This document shows, in pieces, positions 1 through 5,626 of a DNA stretch of 5,626 nt. The stretch comes from Alphaproteobacteria bacterium (GTDB lineage Bacteria > Pseudomonadota > Alphaproteobacteria > Micavibrionales > Micavibrionaceae), in contig JAJFGT010000119.1 in NCBI GenBank assembly GCA_021776015.1, positions 1 through 5,626 on the forward strand, written 5' to 3'. The position numbers and the translations under genes are program-made. The notes below the pieces were generated by a model. That model was not told where the DNA came from, searched no databases, and saw only the letters and a list, made by a program, of their open reading frames with translations. The stretch's first letter is position 1; every line of letters begins with the position of its first letter.

Positions 1-770
1 AGAACCTTTGGTCTTACTTCTTCTTCCATCGCAGCTAAAGAAACGTTGGATTCTTCATCTTCATCCTCGTTCTCTTCACTATCAGTCTCACTACTTTCTT
101 TGGATTCATCTTCATCCTTAGGATCAGAGGAAACAACTTTAGAAGCTTTAGTATCCTTATCTACAACCTCTTCTTTATCAAGGTGAGTCTTCGCCTCACC
201 TTCTTCATCAGAGTTTTCAGCATCAACCACATTTAGATGAGCTTTTACTCCATAGGTTGCATCCAGATCAATAATATCACGTAGTAGTATTTCTTCGTTC
301 ACTAACGCGTGGTGCCATGCAATGATAGATTCAATAGCCAAGGGACTTTCACACATCCCTCCAATCATAAGCTCTCGTCCTGCCTCAATACGTTTGGCAA
401 TGGCAATTTCACCTTCACGAGAGAGCAGTTCCACAGACCCCATCTCACGTAGATACATTCTTACAGGATCGTCAGTCCGCCCAGTGTCATCATCTTTTAT
501 GTTTCCACTTGCATTATACTCTTCTCCCTCATCTTCGTAATCATCTTCTTTTTCAACGAGCTGAATCCCCATTTCGGAAATAGCTGACATCGCATCTTCA
601 ATTTGTTCGGATTCAAATTCTTCTGTTGGCAAAGCCTCATTTAACTCATCATAGGTCAAAAAGCCCCTCTTCTTTCCAGAAGCAAGCAGCTTTTTCATGA
701 TGGATGCGAGAGATCCTTTTTTTGCACGCGTTACTTTAACGGGCTCTTCTGTATTCGTTGTATCAACCAT
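1..770 (-). CDS. rpoD: RNA polymerase housekeeping sigma factor RpoD (sigma-70), N-terminal 256 residues; 3' part outside the window
   Basis: Primary sigma factor, which binds core RNA polymerase and directs it to housekeeping promoters. The frame is open from the ATG at 768-770 to the window edge with no stop. Residues about 16-75 fit region 1.1, the domain that blocks free sigma from binding DNA (KKLLASGKKRGFLTYDELNEALP). Residues about 98-130 fit region 1.2 (RTDDPVRMYLREMGSVELLSREGE). The non-conserved region follows, with the signature ELMIGGMCESP and IIDLDATYG (166-174), typical of alphaproteobacteria. Residues about 185-240 are a long run rich in Asp, Glu, Ser and Lys, a known acidic feature of this region but here quite extended. 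Regions 2 to 4, which read the -10 and -35 elements, lie beyond the window. The ribosome binding site is weak: an A-rich AAAAAAGA lies 7 bases before the ATG. The gene lies 198 bases downstream of dnaG on the same strand, with its own likely promoter in the gap. Confidence 0.97.
   Translation of the reverse strand, partial: MVDTTNTEEPVKVTRAKKGSLASIMKKLLASGKKRGFLTYDELNEALPTEEFESEQIEDAMSAISEMGIQLVEKEDDYEDEGEEYNASGNIKDDDTGRTDDPVRMYLREMGSVELLSREGEIAIAKRIEAGRELMIGGMCESPLAIESIIAWHHALVNEEILLRDIIDLDATYGVKAHLNVVDAENSDEEGEAKTHLDKEEVVDKDTKASKVVSSDPKDEDESKESSETDSEENEDEDEESNVSLAAMEEEVRPKV
46..118. repeat. Short imperfect direct repeat inside the acidic part of rpoD
   Basis: The 19 bases at 100-118 recur at 46-67 with one 3-base insertion (CTT). 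Both copies are in the rpoD reading frame and encode the acidic peptides DEDES and DEDEES, so the copies differ by one Glu codon. This looks like local expansion of low-complexity coding sequence by slippage or tandem duplication. It is not a mobile or regulatory repeat. Confidence 0.6.
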
Positions 771-892
771 AATTTATCTTTTTTATAATTTCAATATTCT
801 CTAGTTTATTTTAGTTTTCATCTTAAATGTATAATACACAGGCCCTTTGAGCCAATCTTAACATTAAAAGCGAATCACATCCCTAACGCACT

Positions 893-921
893 ATTAAAAC
901 TCATTTTTAATACGTTGGCAA
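893..921 (-). promoter_or_regulatory. Predicted sigma-70-type promoter for rpoD in the dnaG-rpoD gap
   Basis: On the minus strand, TTGCCA (916-921) is followed by a 17-base spacer and TTTAAT (893-898). Each hexamer matches the TTGACA/TATAAT consensus at 5 of 6 positions with ideal spacing. The predicted start is near 886, giving rpoD an untranslated leader of about 115 bases. Around it lie a 7-bp inverted repeat (GAATCAC at 872-878, GTGATTC at 925-931) and, upstream, a 5-bp dyad with a 2-base centre (932-943, ATGTCCTGACAT on the plus strand). Either could be an operator, but no known regulator motif is recognised. The gap otherwise holds no gene and no strong terminator after dnaG, so readthrough from dnaG is also possible. 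Confidence 0.6.
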
Positions 922-968
922 AAGGTGATTCATGTCCTGACATAATTAAGAGACAGCAATAACCTCTA

Positions 969-2876
969 TCATGCCACTTGATCTCCAGAAAGTATTCTTT
1001 GCCTCTCTTCTAGCAAGCGCCGTACTTCCATAACACGCGCCTCTGATTCTGGAGAAAATGTTTCACGCAATTCTTGTTGCGCAACTTTCAAATCATTTTC
1101 CAACTGTGCGCTTTCAATACGTCCTATCATTTCATTCAATCCTTGTCTTGCTTTCTCTTCAGAAGCTGAGACTTGTGCAAATGACGCATGAGCATAAACG
1201 CGCGCGTGAAGAAGGTTTTCTAATAAACTTTCTAACCCCGCCTGATTTAAATGGTATTTCAGAGCCTCAGAGTCAAGTGAATTTTCACTAAACCCCTCTT
1301 TTTCATGACTCCATTCCAGCATACTGTCACTAATACCAAGCATTTTTGATTCTAAAGGCATTAAAGGCTCCAAACGTTCCAACATCTCCTGAATTAAAAA
1401 AGGATGATTTATCAATGTTGCCAAGGCTATGGAAAGGTTCATATCTTGAGCATTATTTTCTTTTGAAAGAGCAGGACGCGACAAAGGGATTCTTCTCTCT
1501 AGATTTTTACCTGATTTTCCTCGAGAGAAACTCTGTGCAGAATTTTGAGAAGAACGCCGAAAATACTCCCAAAGCTTACTTTTAAAAACAGATCGATAAT
1601 GGTGTTGTACAGATTCATCTTGGATACGCCCGGCAACTTGATAAAGACGTTTTTCAAGTCCTGCACGACTTTCTGGTGTGCTATAATCGTGTGCTCCTAG
1701 GGTCATATCCCATATAAAATCAGACAATGCCTGTGCATTTTTAAGCTGATCGACAAAAGCTTGCTTCCCCCGACTCTTCAAAAAGCTGTCTGGATCCTCT
1801 CCCTCAGGTAAAAAGGCTAAGAGAACACTATGATTGGGCTTTAAAAGTGGAATGATTCGTTCACAGGCACGCTCTGCAGCACGGCGCCCCGCATTATCTC
1901 CATCAAAACAAAGAACAGGCACCTTACCTTCTTCTTTATCAGCCGCAGGAATAATCCCCCAAAGCAACATGATCTGATCTTCCGTCATTGCTGTCCCTAA
2001 TGGAGCAATAGCACCTTGGAGTCCTGCCTGATGACACGCTATAACATCTAGATATCCTTCTACAACAATCGGTGTGTGTCCATCTCTCGTCGCTTGTCGC
2101 GCATGAGACTCGCCAAACAGCATACGACCTTTATGAAAAAGGGGAGTGTCGGAAGAATTAATATATTTAGGAGGAACAAAATCTCCCTGTTGAGGGGGGC
2201 GCATATTCTCTGGCAGTACACGTCCTCCAAAAGCAACAACACGCCCTCTCCTGTCCGCTACAGGGAAGATGACACGATCACGAAAAAAAGAGTAAGGCTC
2301 CCCTTTTTCTTTATTAGAAGCCCTCAAGATACCCGCTTCAATCATCTGCTGATCAGAAAAACCTCTCTCTCGTAGAAAAGACCGTAATGCTTGCCCATCA
2401 GGCGGCGCATAACCAATTCGAAAAGACTCAATAGAAGAGTGTCGAATGCCTCGTTTAACCATATACTCTAAAACATCTTTATGGGATGTTTCAGAGAGCT
2501 GTGTTTGAAACCACTTGCTTGCTTCTTCTACAAGCTCATATACACCCTTATCATGCTGTTCTTTTTGAACAAAGGCAGGATCGGGCGTTGGCATTTTCAG
2601 ACCCGCTTGTGCCGACAAACTTTCAATAGCTTCAACAAAAGAGAGATTATCATGCTGCATCCTAAAGCCGATGACATCACCATGAGCCCCGCACCCAAAG
2701 CAATGGTAAAACTGTTTTTGGTCATTAATGGTAAAGGAAGGCGTTTTTTCTTTATGAAATGGGCAACAGGCCTTGTGCTCACGCCCCGCACGCGTGACCT
2801 TAACATGTTTACCAATAACCTCTGAGAGCGTAAGGCGCCCTCGTATATCATCTAAAAACCGTGGTGAAATCGACAT
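969..2876 (-). CDS. dnaG: DNA primase DnaG
   Basis: Primase that makes the short RNA primers for lagging-strand and origin DNA synthesis, working with the replicative helicase DnaB. The 635-residue length is normal for the family. The N-terminal CHC2 zinc-binding domain is intact, with ligands Cys38, His41, Cys59 and Cys62 in CCPFHKEKTPSF and FYHCFGCG. The catalytic core follows, with RDRVIFPVADRRGRVVAFGG (199-218) and PKYINSSDTPLF (236-247). Its TOPRIM fold has the expected acidic residues: Glu273 in VEGYLDV, Asp325 and Asp327 in FDGDNAG, and Asp361/Asp363 in EDPD. Residues from about 480 to the end form a divergent, mostly helical part consistent with the DnaB-interacting domain. The ATG is certain because a stop codon lies two codons upstream in frame, and the N-terminus matches the family. 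No clear Shine-Dalgarno sequence precedes it. smpB ends 50 bases upstream and rpoD follows 198 bases downstream. Confidence 0.99.
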   Translation of the reverse strand: MSISPRFLDDIRGRLTLSEVIGKHVKVTRAGREHKACCPFHKEKTPSFTINDQKQFYHCFGCGAHGDVIGFRMQHDNLSFVEAIESLSAQAGLKMPTPDPAFVQKEQHDKGVYELVEEASKWFQTQLSETSHKDVLEYMVKRGIRHSSIESFRIGYAPPDGQALRSFLRERGFSDQQMIEAGILRASNKEKGEPYSFFRDRVIFPVADRRGRVVAFGGRVLPENMRPPQQGDFVPPKYINSSDTPLFHKGRMLFGESHARQATRDGHTPIVVEGYLDVIACHQAGLQGAIAPLGTAMTEDQIMLLWGIIPAADKEEGKVPVLCFDGDNAGRRAAERACERIIPLLKPNHSVLLAFLPEGEDPDSFLKSRGKQAFVDQLKNAQALSDFIWDMTLGAHDYSTPESRAGLEKRLYQVAGRIQDESVQHHYRSVFKSKLWEYFRRSSQNSAQSFSRGKSGKNLERRIPLSRPALSKENNAQDMNLSIALATLINHPFLIQEMLERLEPLMPLESKMLGISDSMLEWSHEKEGFSENSLDSEALKYHLNQAGLESLLENLLHARVYAHASFAQVSASEEKARQGLNEMIGRIESAQLENDLKVAQQELRETFSPESEARVMEVRRLLEERQRILSGDQVA

Positions 2877-2905
2877 ATCTTATTTAGTAGCAGTAAATCC
2901 AACGC

Positions 2906-2952
2906 CAAACAAACAAAAAGAGGGGCTTACTCTCCTGAATCCCCTTGCCCCT
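2906..2952 (-). terminator. Terminator-like hairpin at the smpB 3' end, ahead of dnaG
   Basis: On the minus strand, AGGGGC (2947-2952) can pair with GCCCCT (2921-2926), followed at once by the T-rich run CTTTTTGTTTGTTTG. A second, nested 5' arm, AGGGG (2941-2945), can pair with the same 3' arm, leaving a 15-base loop instead of 20. The stems are short (6 and 5 bp) but entirely or almost entirely GC in an AT-rich region. The 5' arms lie inside the last codons of smpB and the 3' arm just after its stop. This would be a partial terminator that limits readthrough from smpB into dnaG, perhaps relieved while ribosomes cover the end of smpB. That effect is inferred and not shown by the sequence. Confidence 0.45.
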
Positions 2953-3433
2953 TTAGAACACGGCTTTTCTGGCGATCCCAATCTCGTTGCTTAATCGTTT
3001 CTCGTTTATCATGCTGTTGTTTTCCTTTAGCCAGAGCAAGCTCTACCTTTGCCAGTCCTTTTTTATTAAAATAAACTTTTGTTGGAATCAGCGTGTACCC
3101 CCCTCGAGAAACTTCTCCAATGAGCTTAGCAATTTCCCGTTTCTTTAGGAGGAGCAAACGAGGACGACGTGTTTCATGCTGAGCTTTAGGACCTGCTTTT
3201 TGATACTCAGGAATATAAGCATTAAAAAGATAAATATTTCCTTCTTTCTCGCCCGCATGAGAATCTGTGAGATTGCATTGCCCCATACGAAGAGACTTTA
3301 CTTCTGTCCCCTCTAACATGATTCCTGCCTCTATAACGCGTTCAAGGTGATAGTCAAATTTGGCACGACGATTATCACTGACCGTTTGATCCGTGCTAAT
3401 CATAGCTGTCTTTTTACTTTTTTTCTCTGCCAT
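2927..3433 (-). CDS. smpB: SsrA (tmRNA)-binding protein SmpB
   Basis: SmpB binds the tRNA-like part of tmRNA and brings it to ribosomes stalled on broken messages, allowing release and tagging of the unfinished peptide for degradation. The 168-residue protein is complete. Family blocks in order are NRRAKFDYHLE (21-31), GIMLEGTEVKSLRMG (37-51), YLFNAYIPEY (68-77), HETRRPRLLLLKKREI (86-101), GGYTLIPTKVYFNKKGLAKV (111-130) and the basic tail KGKQQHDKRETIKQRDWDRQ (136-155), which in characterised SmpB enters the decoding centre. The start chosen is the ATG at 3431-3433, which gives the common MAEKK-type N-terminus and follows AAAAGGG. An in-frame ATG 27 bases upstream (3458-3460) would add nine residues, MCLQKGNKA, and cannot be excluded. 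The gene sits 74 bases after the 344-residue gene and 50 bases before dnaG. Confidence 0.98.
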   Translation of the reverse strand: MAEKKSKKTAMISTDQTVSDNRRAKFDYHLERVIEAGIMLEGTEVKSLRMGQCNLTDSHAGEKEGNIYLFNAYIPEYQKAGPKAQHETRRPRLLLLKKREIAKLIGEVSRGGYTLIPTKVYFNKKGLAKVELALAKGKQQHDKRETIKQRDWDRQKSRVLKGQGDSGE

Positions 3434-3443
3434 CGCTTTATTG

Positions 3444-3450
3444 CCCTTTT
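3444..3450 (-). promoter_or_regulatory. Ribosome binding site supporting the shorter smpB start
   Basis: AAAAGGG on the minus strand ends 10 bases before the ATG at 3433. It is the closest match to a Shine-Dalgarno sequence in the region and favours that start over the ATG at 3460. The latter is preceded by GAAGAG at 8 bases, a weaker but possible site, so the choice is not final. Confidence 0.5.
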
Positions 3451-3507
3451 GAAGACACATCTATAGAACTCTTCATTCCTTTTTTCAAGTATTGATCCCA
3501 CCTCTCT

Positions 3508-4542
3508 TTATAGACAAGATGCCGAAGAAAGGGAGTAACCCGCAACTTTTCCTCGTCTACTTTCAGTTAGAATATTTTTCTGCTGAGGATCGAATAACGT
3601 ATCATACAAAACATCTCTGTAAATAGAACTGGGATCACTCACATCAAACCAATGATGCCCCAACATAATTTCAAATTTTAACTGAAACGGATAAGAACTT
3701 GTTAAAGCAGAATTATCCGACCAACCTATATCTTCTATCATGCGTGTCGTTGCATTTGTGAATGTTCGTAATACACGCATATTAGAGGCACTCACTGTTA
3801 AAGGCATGTCAATTAATGTTTGAGGGTATCCACTTTCAGAGCAATAGATAAGCTCACCTGATGAATTTTTCATATATTTAGGAACATCAGGACCATAAAA
3901 TCCAATGGCAAAAAGAGCCTCTATCAAACCTTGATTGCTTGCTACCTGCTTATTAATCGTACGGGGCATGGTTAAGTGAATCTCCCCCGCAGAAAAGTCC
4001 CCTCGTAACTGTGGCTGTCCATGTGCAATATCATTGAACATGGCAAGAGGCCCCTTCTGAGCCTTAAATGGTAAAGCTCGTCTTCGTCCATTCAAAATTG
4101 CAGACAAAGGCCTTTCATTACTAATTTCAGGAAAATAATGATTAAATCTATCTTGATTAAAGGCCTTATTAGAGAGTGGTAAATTATAGACTTGTTCAAT
4201 CTCTAAATACCCCTTTGCCTTATGTCGTTTTAGGATATTACAGGACTCCTCACCTTTTTGAAGCGCCTCTGAAATATCTCCTGTTTTGTAATTAAGGACA
4301 AAAATACATTCTTCCTTTTCTCTATTCTTTCCTGTTCTTACAACAAGATCAGAATGTGTAATATCTAAAGGAGAGCCCCTCACGTAATCAAAATTATAGG
4401 CCTCAAAACCTAAAGACAAGAGATCCTCTAGTGCATTGGAAGACAATACTCCAACGGCATCCACATGCGTATGAAATTCTAAGGTGACATCTTTACTCTT
4501 ATGCGCCGCATGACGAAAAAAATTGCGAGTATACTGTCTCAT
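3508..4542 (-). CDS. Unrecognised 344-residue protein, divergent from a LysR-type regulator
   Basis: I do not recognise this family. It appears to be a real gene: a long open frame, a good ribosome binding site, a divergent regulator, and conserved-looking Gly, Pro and aromatic residues throughout. No signal peptide, membrane segment or coiled coil is evident, so it is probably cytosolic. The N-terminus (1-18) is basic. Residues 19-46 and 188-215 can be aligned without gaps over 28 positions, both strand-then-helix ending in LG-F or IG-F, which hints at two related alpha/beta modules. A linker rich in basic residues (about 150-163, with GRRR) separates them. An H-T-H-V-D sequence at 24-28 resembles the first metal-binding strand of amidohydrolase-like enzymes, but the other expected histidine and aspartate motifs are not seen, so no enzyme call is made. 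The C-terminal part has GHHWFDVSDP (295-304). smpB follows 74 bases downstream with no obvious terminator between, so the two may be cotranscribed. Confidence 0.85.
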   Translation of the reverse strand: MRQYTRNFFRHAAHKSKDVTLEFHTHVDAVGVLSSNALEDLLSLGFEAYNFDYVRGSPLDITHSDLVVRTGKNREKEECIFVLNYKTGDISEALQKGEESCNILKRHKAKGYLEIEQVYNLPLSNKAFNQDRFNHYFPEISNERPLSAILNGRRRALPFKAQKGPLAMFNDIAHGQPQLRGDFSAGEIHLTMPRTINKQVASNQGLIEALFAIGFYGPDVPKYMKNSSGELIYCSESGYPQTLIDMPLTVSASNMRVLRTFTNATTRMIEDIGWSDNSALTSSYPFQLKFEIMLGHHWFDVSDPSSIYRDVLYDTLFDPQQKNILTESRRGKVAGYSLSSASCL

Positions 4543-4551
4543 AGTTTATTG

Positions 4552-4557
4552 CTCCCT
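4552..4557 (-). promoter_or_regulatory. Ribosome binding site of the 344-residue gene
   Basis: AGGGAG, within AGAGGGAG on the minus strand, ends 9 bases before the ATG at 4540-4542. It is a better site than those before dnaG, rpoD or the LysR-type gene. It supports both the reality of this gene and the start chosen. Confidence 0.6.
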
Positions 4558-4575
4558 CTGATAAAACACAGAAAC

Positions 4576-4600
4576 AATAATTGCCATAATTTTAATTATT
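4576..4600. promoter_or_regulatory. Candidate LysR-type operator 1 (T-N11-A dyad)
   Basis: AATAATT (4576-4582) and AATTATT (4594-4600) form a perfect 7-bp inverted repeat around an 11-base centre. Its inner bases give exactly the T-N11-A spacing known for LysR-family binding sites. It lies in the 105-bp divergent gap, centred at 4588, 26 bp from the next dyad. The AT-richness of the gap raises the chance of random dyads, so this is a candidate only. Confidence 0.4.
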
Positions 4601-4606
4601 TAAAAA

Positions 4607-4621
4607 ATTAATAGTATTAAT
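4607..4621. promoter_or_regulatory. Candidate LysR-type operator 2 (15-bp palindrome)
   Basis: ATTAATAGTATTAAT is perfectly symmetrical around its central G, with 7-bp arms. It also contains T-N11-A (T4608, A4620). It covers the position where a -35 element for the LysR-type gene would lie, so binding here could repress or activate that promoter. It may also act on the divergent 344-residue gene. Confidence 0.45.
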
Positions 4622-4634
4622 ATTTATTATTGAT

Positions 4635-4640
4635 TATAAT
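4635..4640 (+). promoter_or_regulatory. Probable -10 element of the LysR-type gene
   Basis: A perfect TATAAT ends 7 bases before the ATG at 4648. The corresponding -35 position (4612-4617, TAGTAT) is poor, as is common for regulated promoters. Transcription from it would start at about the first base of the start codon. Because ATTATAAT (4633-4640) is its own complement, it also offers a TATAAT on the minus strand. Confidence 0.4.
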
Positions 4641-4647
4641 AATACCC

Positions 4648-5565
4648 ATGGCCAAAAAAGATAATTTCTACTACAAAAGCAATAGATTTCAGCAACTTCG
4701 TGGGTTTTACCACACAGTTCAACTGGGATCTGTGTCTAAAGCCTCCCAAAAAATGGGACTCCAGCAATGCTCTGTTTCTATTCAAATACAGTCTCTTGAG
4801 AGGGATTTAAACACAGAGCTCTTTACACGAAATGGCCCTCGAATGGAGATAACAGAAAAAGGAAAGATCTTATATAAGACCATATCTGAACATGTTGAAG
4901 CCATTGATACCCTCCCTCAACTTTTTGAAGATAAACTCAAAAAAGATCTCTCTTCAAAACTAGAGATTGCAGCCAATCACGCCAGTATGCACTACCTCAT
5001 CCCAAGCCTTCTTAAATCCTGCAAAAAGACTTTCCCTGACCTTAATATAAAAGTTTTCATGAAAAACAGAAATGAAGCTCTCACTCTATTAAAAACAGGC
5101 GATATACAGGCTTTTATTGGAACAATTGACCATCTTCCAGAAGAATTTGAATCTCACACTATTGGAATATTTGATGTTATTTTAATTGCGCACAAACAAC
5201 ATCCTCTTATTGTAAATGAAAATTTCGCATTATCTGATATTAGCCATTACGAAACCGTCAAAACACTTGATAGTAATTTTATTACAGTTCCTTTTTTTGA
5301 GGACATTATTAAACAATACAATGTTGGAATTTACGCAGAGATTGAAAATATTGACTGGGAAATTCTTAAATCTTTTGTACGCACAACAGAGACCTTCACA
5401 ATTGTTTCATCACTATGTTATGACCCTAAGCATGATTATAATATTGGAACTCGCTCCCTCAAAGATTTTATTCCCAGTATGCCCTATGGCATCATAACTA
5501 AAAAAGGAGCATTTATAACACCCCCATTACAAGAGCTCATTAACGTAGAAAAAACATCTATTTAA
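4648..5565 (+). CDS. LysR-type transcriptional regulator
   Basis: DNA-binding regulator of the LysR family, which usually acts as a tetramer and responds to a small effector. The 305-residue length is normal. The N-terminal winged helix-turn-helix covers about 14-73: FQQLRGFYHTVQLGSVSKAS, then the recognition helix in CSVSIQIQSLERDL (41-54), then ELFTRNGPRMEITEKG. The QIQSLERDL form with NGPRMEIT is closer to the CysB-like group than to the commoner QPAVSRQI type. A linker helix (about 74-98) leads to the effector-binding domain (about 103-298), with IPSLLKSCKKTFPDLNIKV, TGDIQAFIGTID and the IGIFDVILIAHKQHPL strand region. The effector is not predictable. ATG 4648 is preferred. A TTG at 4630 in the same frame would add six residues, MIIIIP, but the family N-terminus does not need them. 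Neither start has a Shine-Dalgarno sequence. The gene diverges from the 344-residue gene, the usual arrangement for a LysR regulator and its target. Confidence 0.95.
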   Translation: MAKKDNFYYKSNRFQQLRGFYHTVQLGSVSKASQKMGLQQCSVSIQIQSLERDLNTELFTRNGPRMEITEKGKILYKTISEHVEAIDTLPQLFEDKLKKDLSSKLEIAANHASMHYLIPSLLKSCKKTFPDLNIKVFMKNRNEALTLLKTGDIQAFIGTIDHLPEEFESHTIGIFDVILIAHKQHPLIVNENFALSDISHYETVKTLDSNFITVPFFEDIIKQYNVGIYAEIENIDWEILKSFVRTTETFTIVSSLCYDPKHDYNIGTRSLKDFIPSMPYGIITKKGAFITPPLQELINVEKTSI

Positions 5566-5626
5566 CAATCACCACTGTTTATAAATCCTGAAAGATGATG
5601 GTAAACTCTAATGTCTACTTTGCATT

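Noticed and set aside
322..540. Plus-strand open frame opposite rpoD
   Set aside because: The opposite strand encodes conserved RpoD regions 1.1 and 1.2 continuously. The plus-strand product is Ser/Pro-rich translation of antisense codons.
828..840. TATAAT on the plus strand within TGTATAATACA, a possible antisense promoter or operator upstream of rpoD
   Set aside because: There is no acceptable -35 at 16-18 bases and no gene downstream on that strand. The 5-bp palindrome arms are short for an AT-rich gap.
2076..2825. Open frames on the plus strand and in other minus frames inside dnaG
   Set aside because: They overlap a full-length, motif-complete primase and encode low-quality, basic or hydrophobic sequence with no family resemblance, as expected for shadow frames.
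2877..2918. Possible dnaG promoter TTGTTT-17-TACTAA in the smpB-dnaG gap
   Set aside because: Each hexamer matches consensus at only about 3 of 6 positions, and the -35 lies in the T tract of the hairpin, so it is not better than chance.
3438..3476. Tiny minus-strand open frame (12 codons, ATG at 3476) ahead of smpB, overlapping the longer smpB start
   Set aside because: The purine-rich AGGA is only about two bases from its ATG, too close for a normal ribosome binding site. The peptide shows no regulatory codon run.
4630..4647. TTG at 4630 as start of the LysR-type protein
   Set aside because: It adds only MIIIIP with no ribosome binding site, and it lies within the probable -10 region. The ATG at 4648 gives a normal family N-terminus.
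5566..5626. Possible start of a plus-strand gene (ATGATG at 5595-5600, open to the edge) or end of a convergent minus-strand gene (open frame ending TAA at about 5564)
   Set aside because: Both are only 10-20 codons long, carry no recognisable motif and have at best a weak ribosome binding site. The sequence cannot choose between them. No convincing terminator hairpin follows the LysR-type gene.
1..5626. Defence system, CRISPR, prophage or transposon content
   Set aside because: No repeat array, transposase, integrase, recombinase, terminal inverted repeats or toxin-antitoxin pair is visible. The known genes are core housekeeping functions.

Overview
The window is an AT-rich stretch of a bacterial chromosome, most likely from an alphaproteobacterium. 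The main evidence is the RpoD N-terminus: region 1.2 runs directly into a signature such as ELMIGGMCESPLAIESIIAWH, followed by an acidic non-conserved region, as in alphaproteobacterial housekeeping sigma factors. DnaG and SmpB fit the same assignment. The low GC suggests a host-associated lineage, for example low-GC Acetobacteraceae or Holosporales-like bacteria, but the family cannot be fixed from this sequence alone.

Layout. Four genes lie head to tail on the minus strand. In transcription order they are an unrecognised 344-residue protein (3508-4542), smpB (2927-3433), dnaG (969-2876) and rpoD (1-770, cut by the window edge after 256 codons). On the plus strand, diverging from the 344-residue gene, is a LysR-type regulator (4648-5565). 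The last 61 bases hold no gene I can support. No tRNA, rRNA, CRISPR array, insertion sequence or prophage gene is visible, and no gene-free stretch exceeds 200 bases.

Function. dnaG and rpoD form the core of the classical macromolecular synthesis block, making replication primers and the housekeeping sigma factor. smpB, the trans-translation partner of tmRNA, sits directly upstream. A terminator-like hairpin at the end of smpB and a good sigma-70-type promoter between dnaG and rpoD suggest that the three genes can be expressed partly independently.

The least ordinary part is the 344-residue gene with its divergent LysR regulator. The 105-bp gap between them is extremely AT-rich and holds two dyads of the T-N11-A type typical of LysR-family operators. 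This makes the 344-residue gene the natural candidate target of the regulator. I see no clear evidence of a new defence or mobile system. The interesting leads are the function of the orphan gene, its control region and the gene order.
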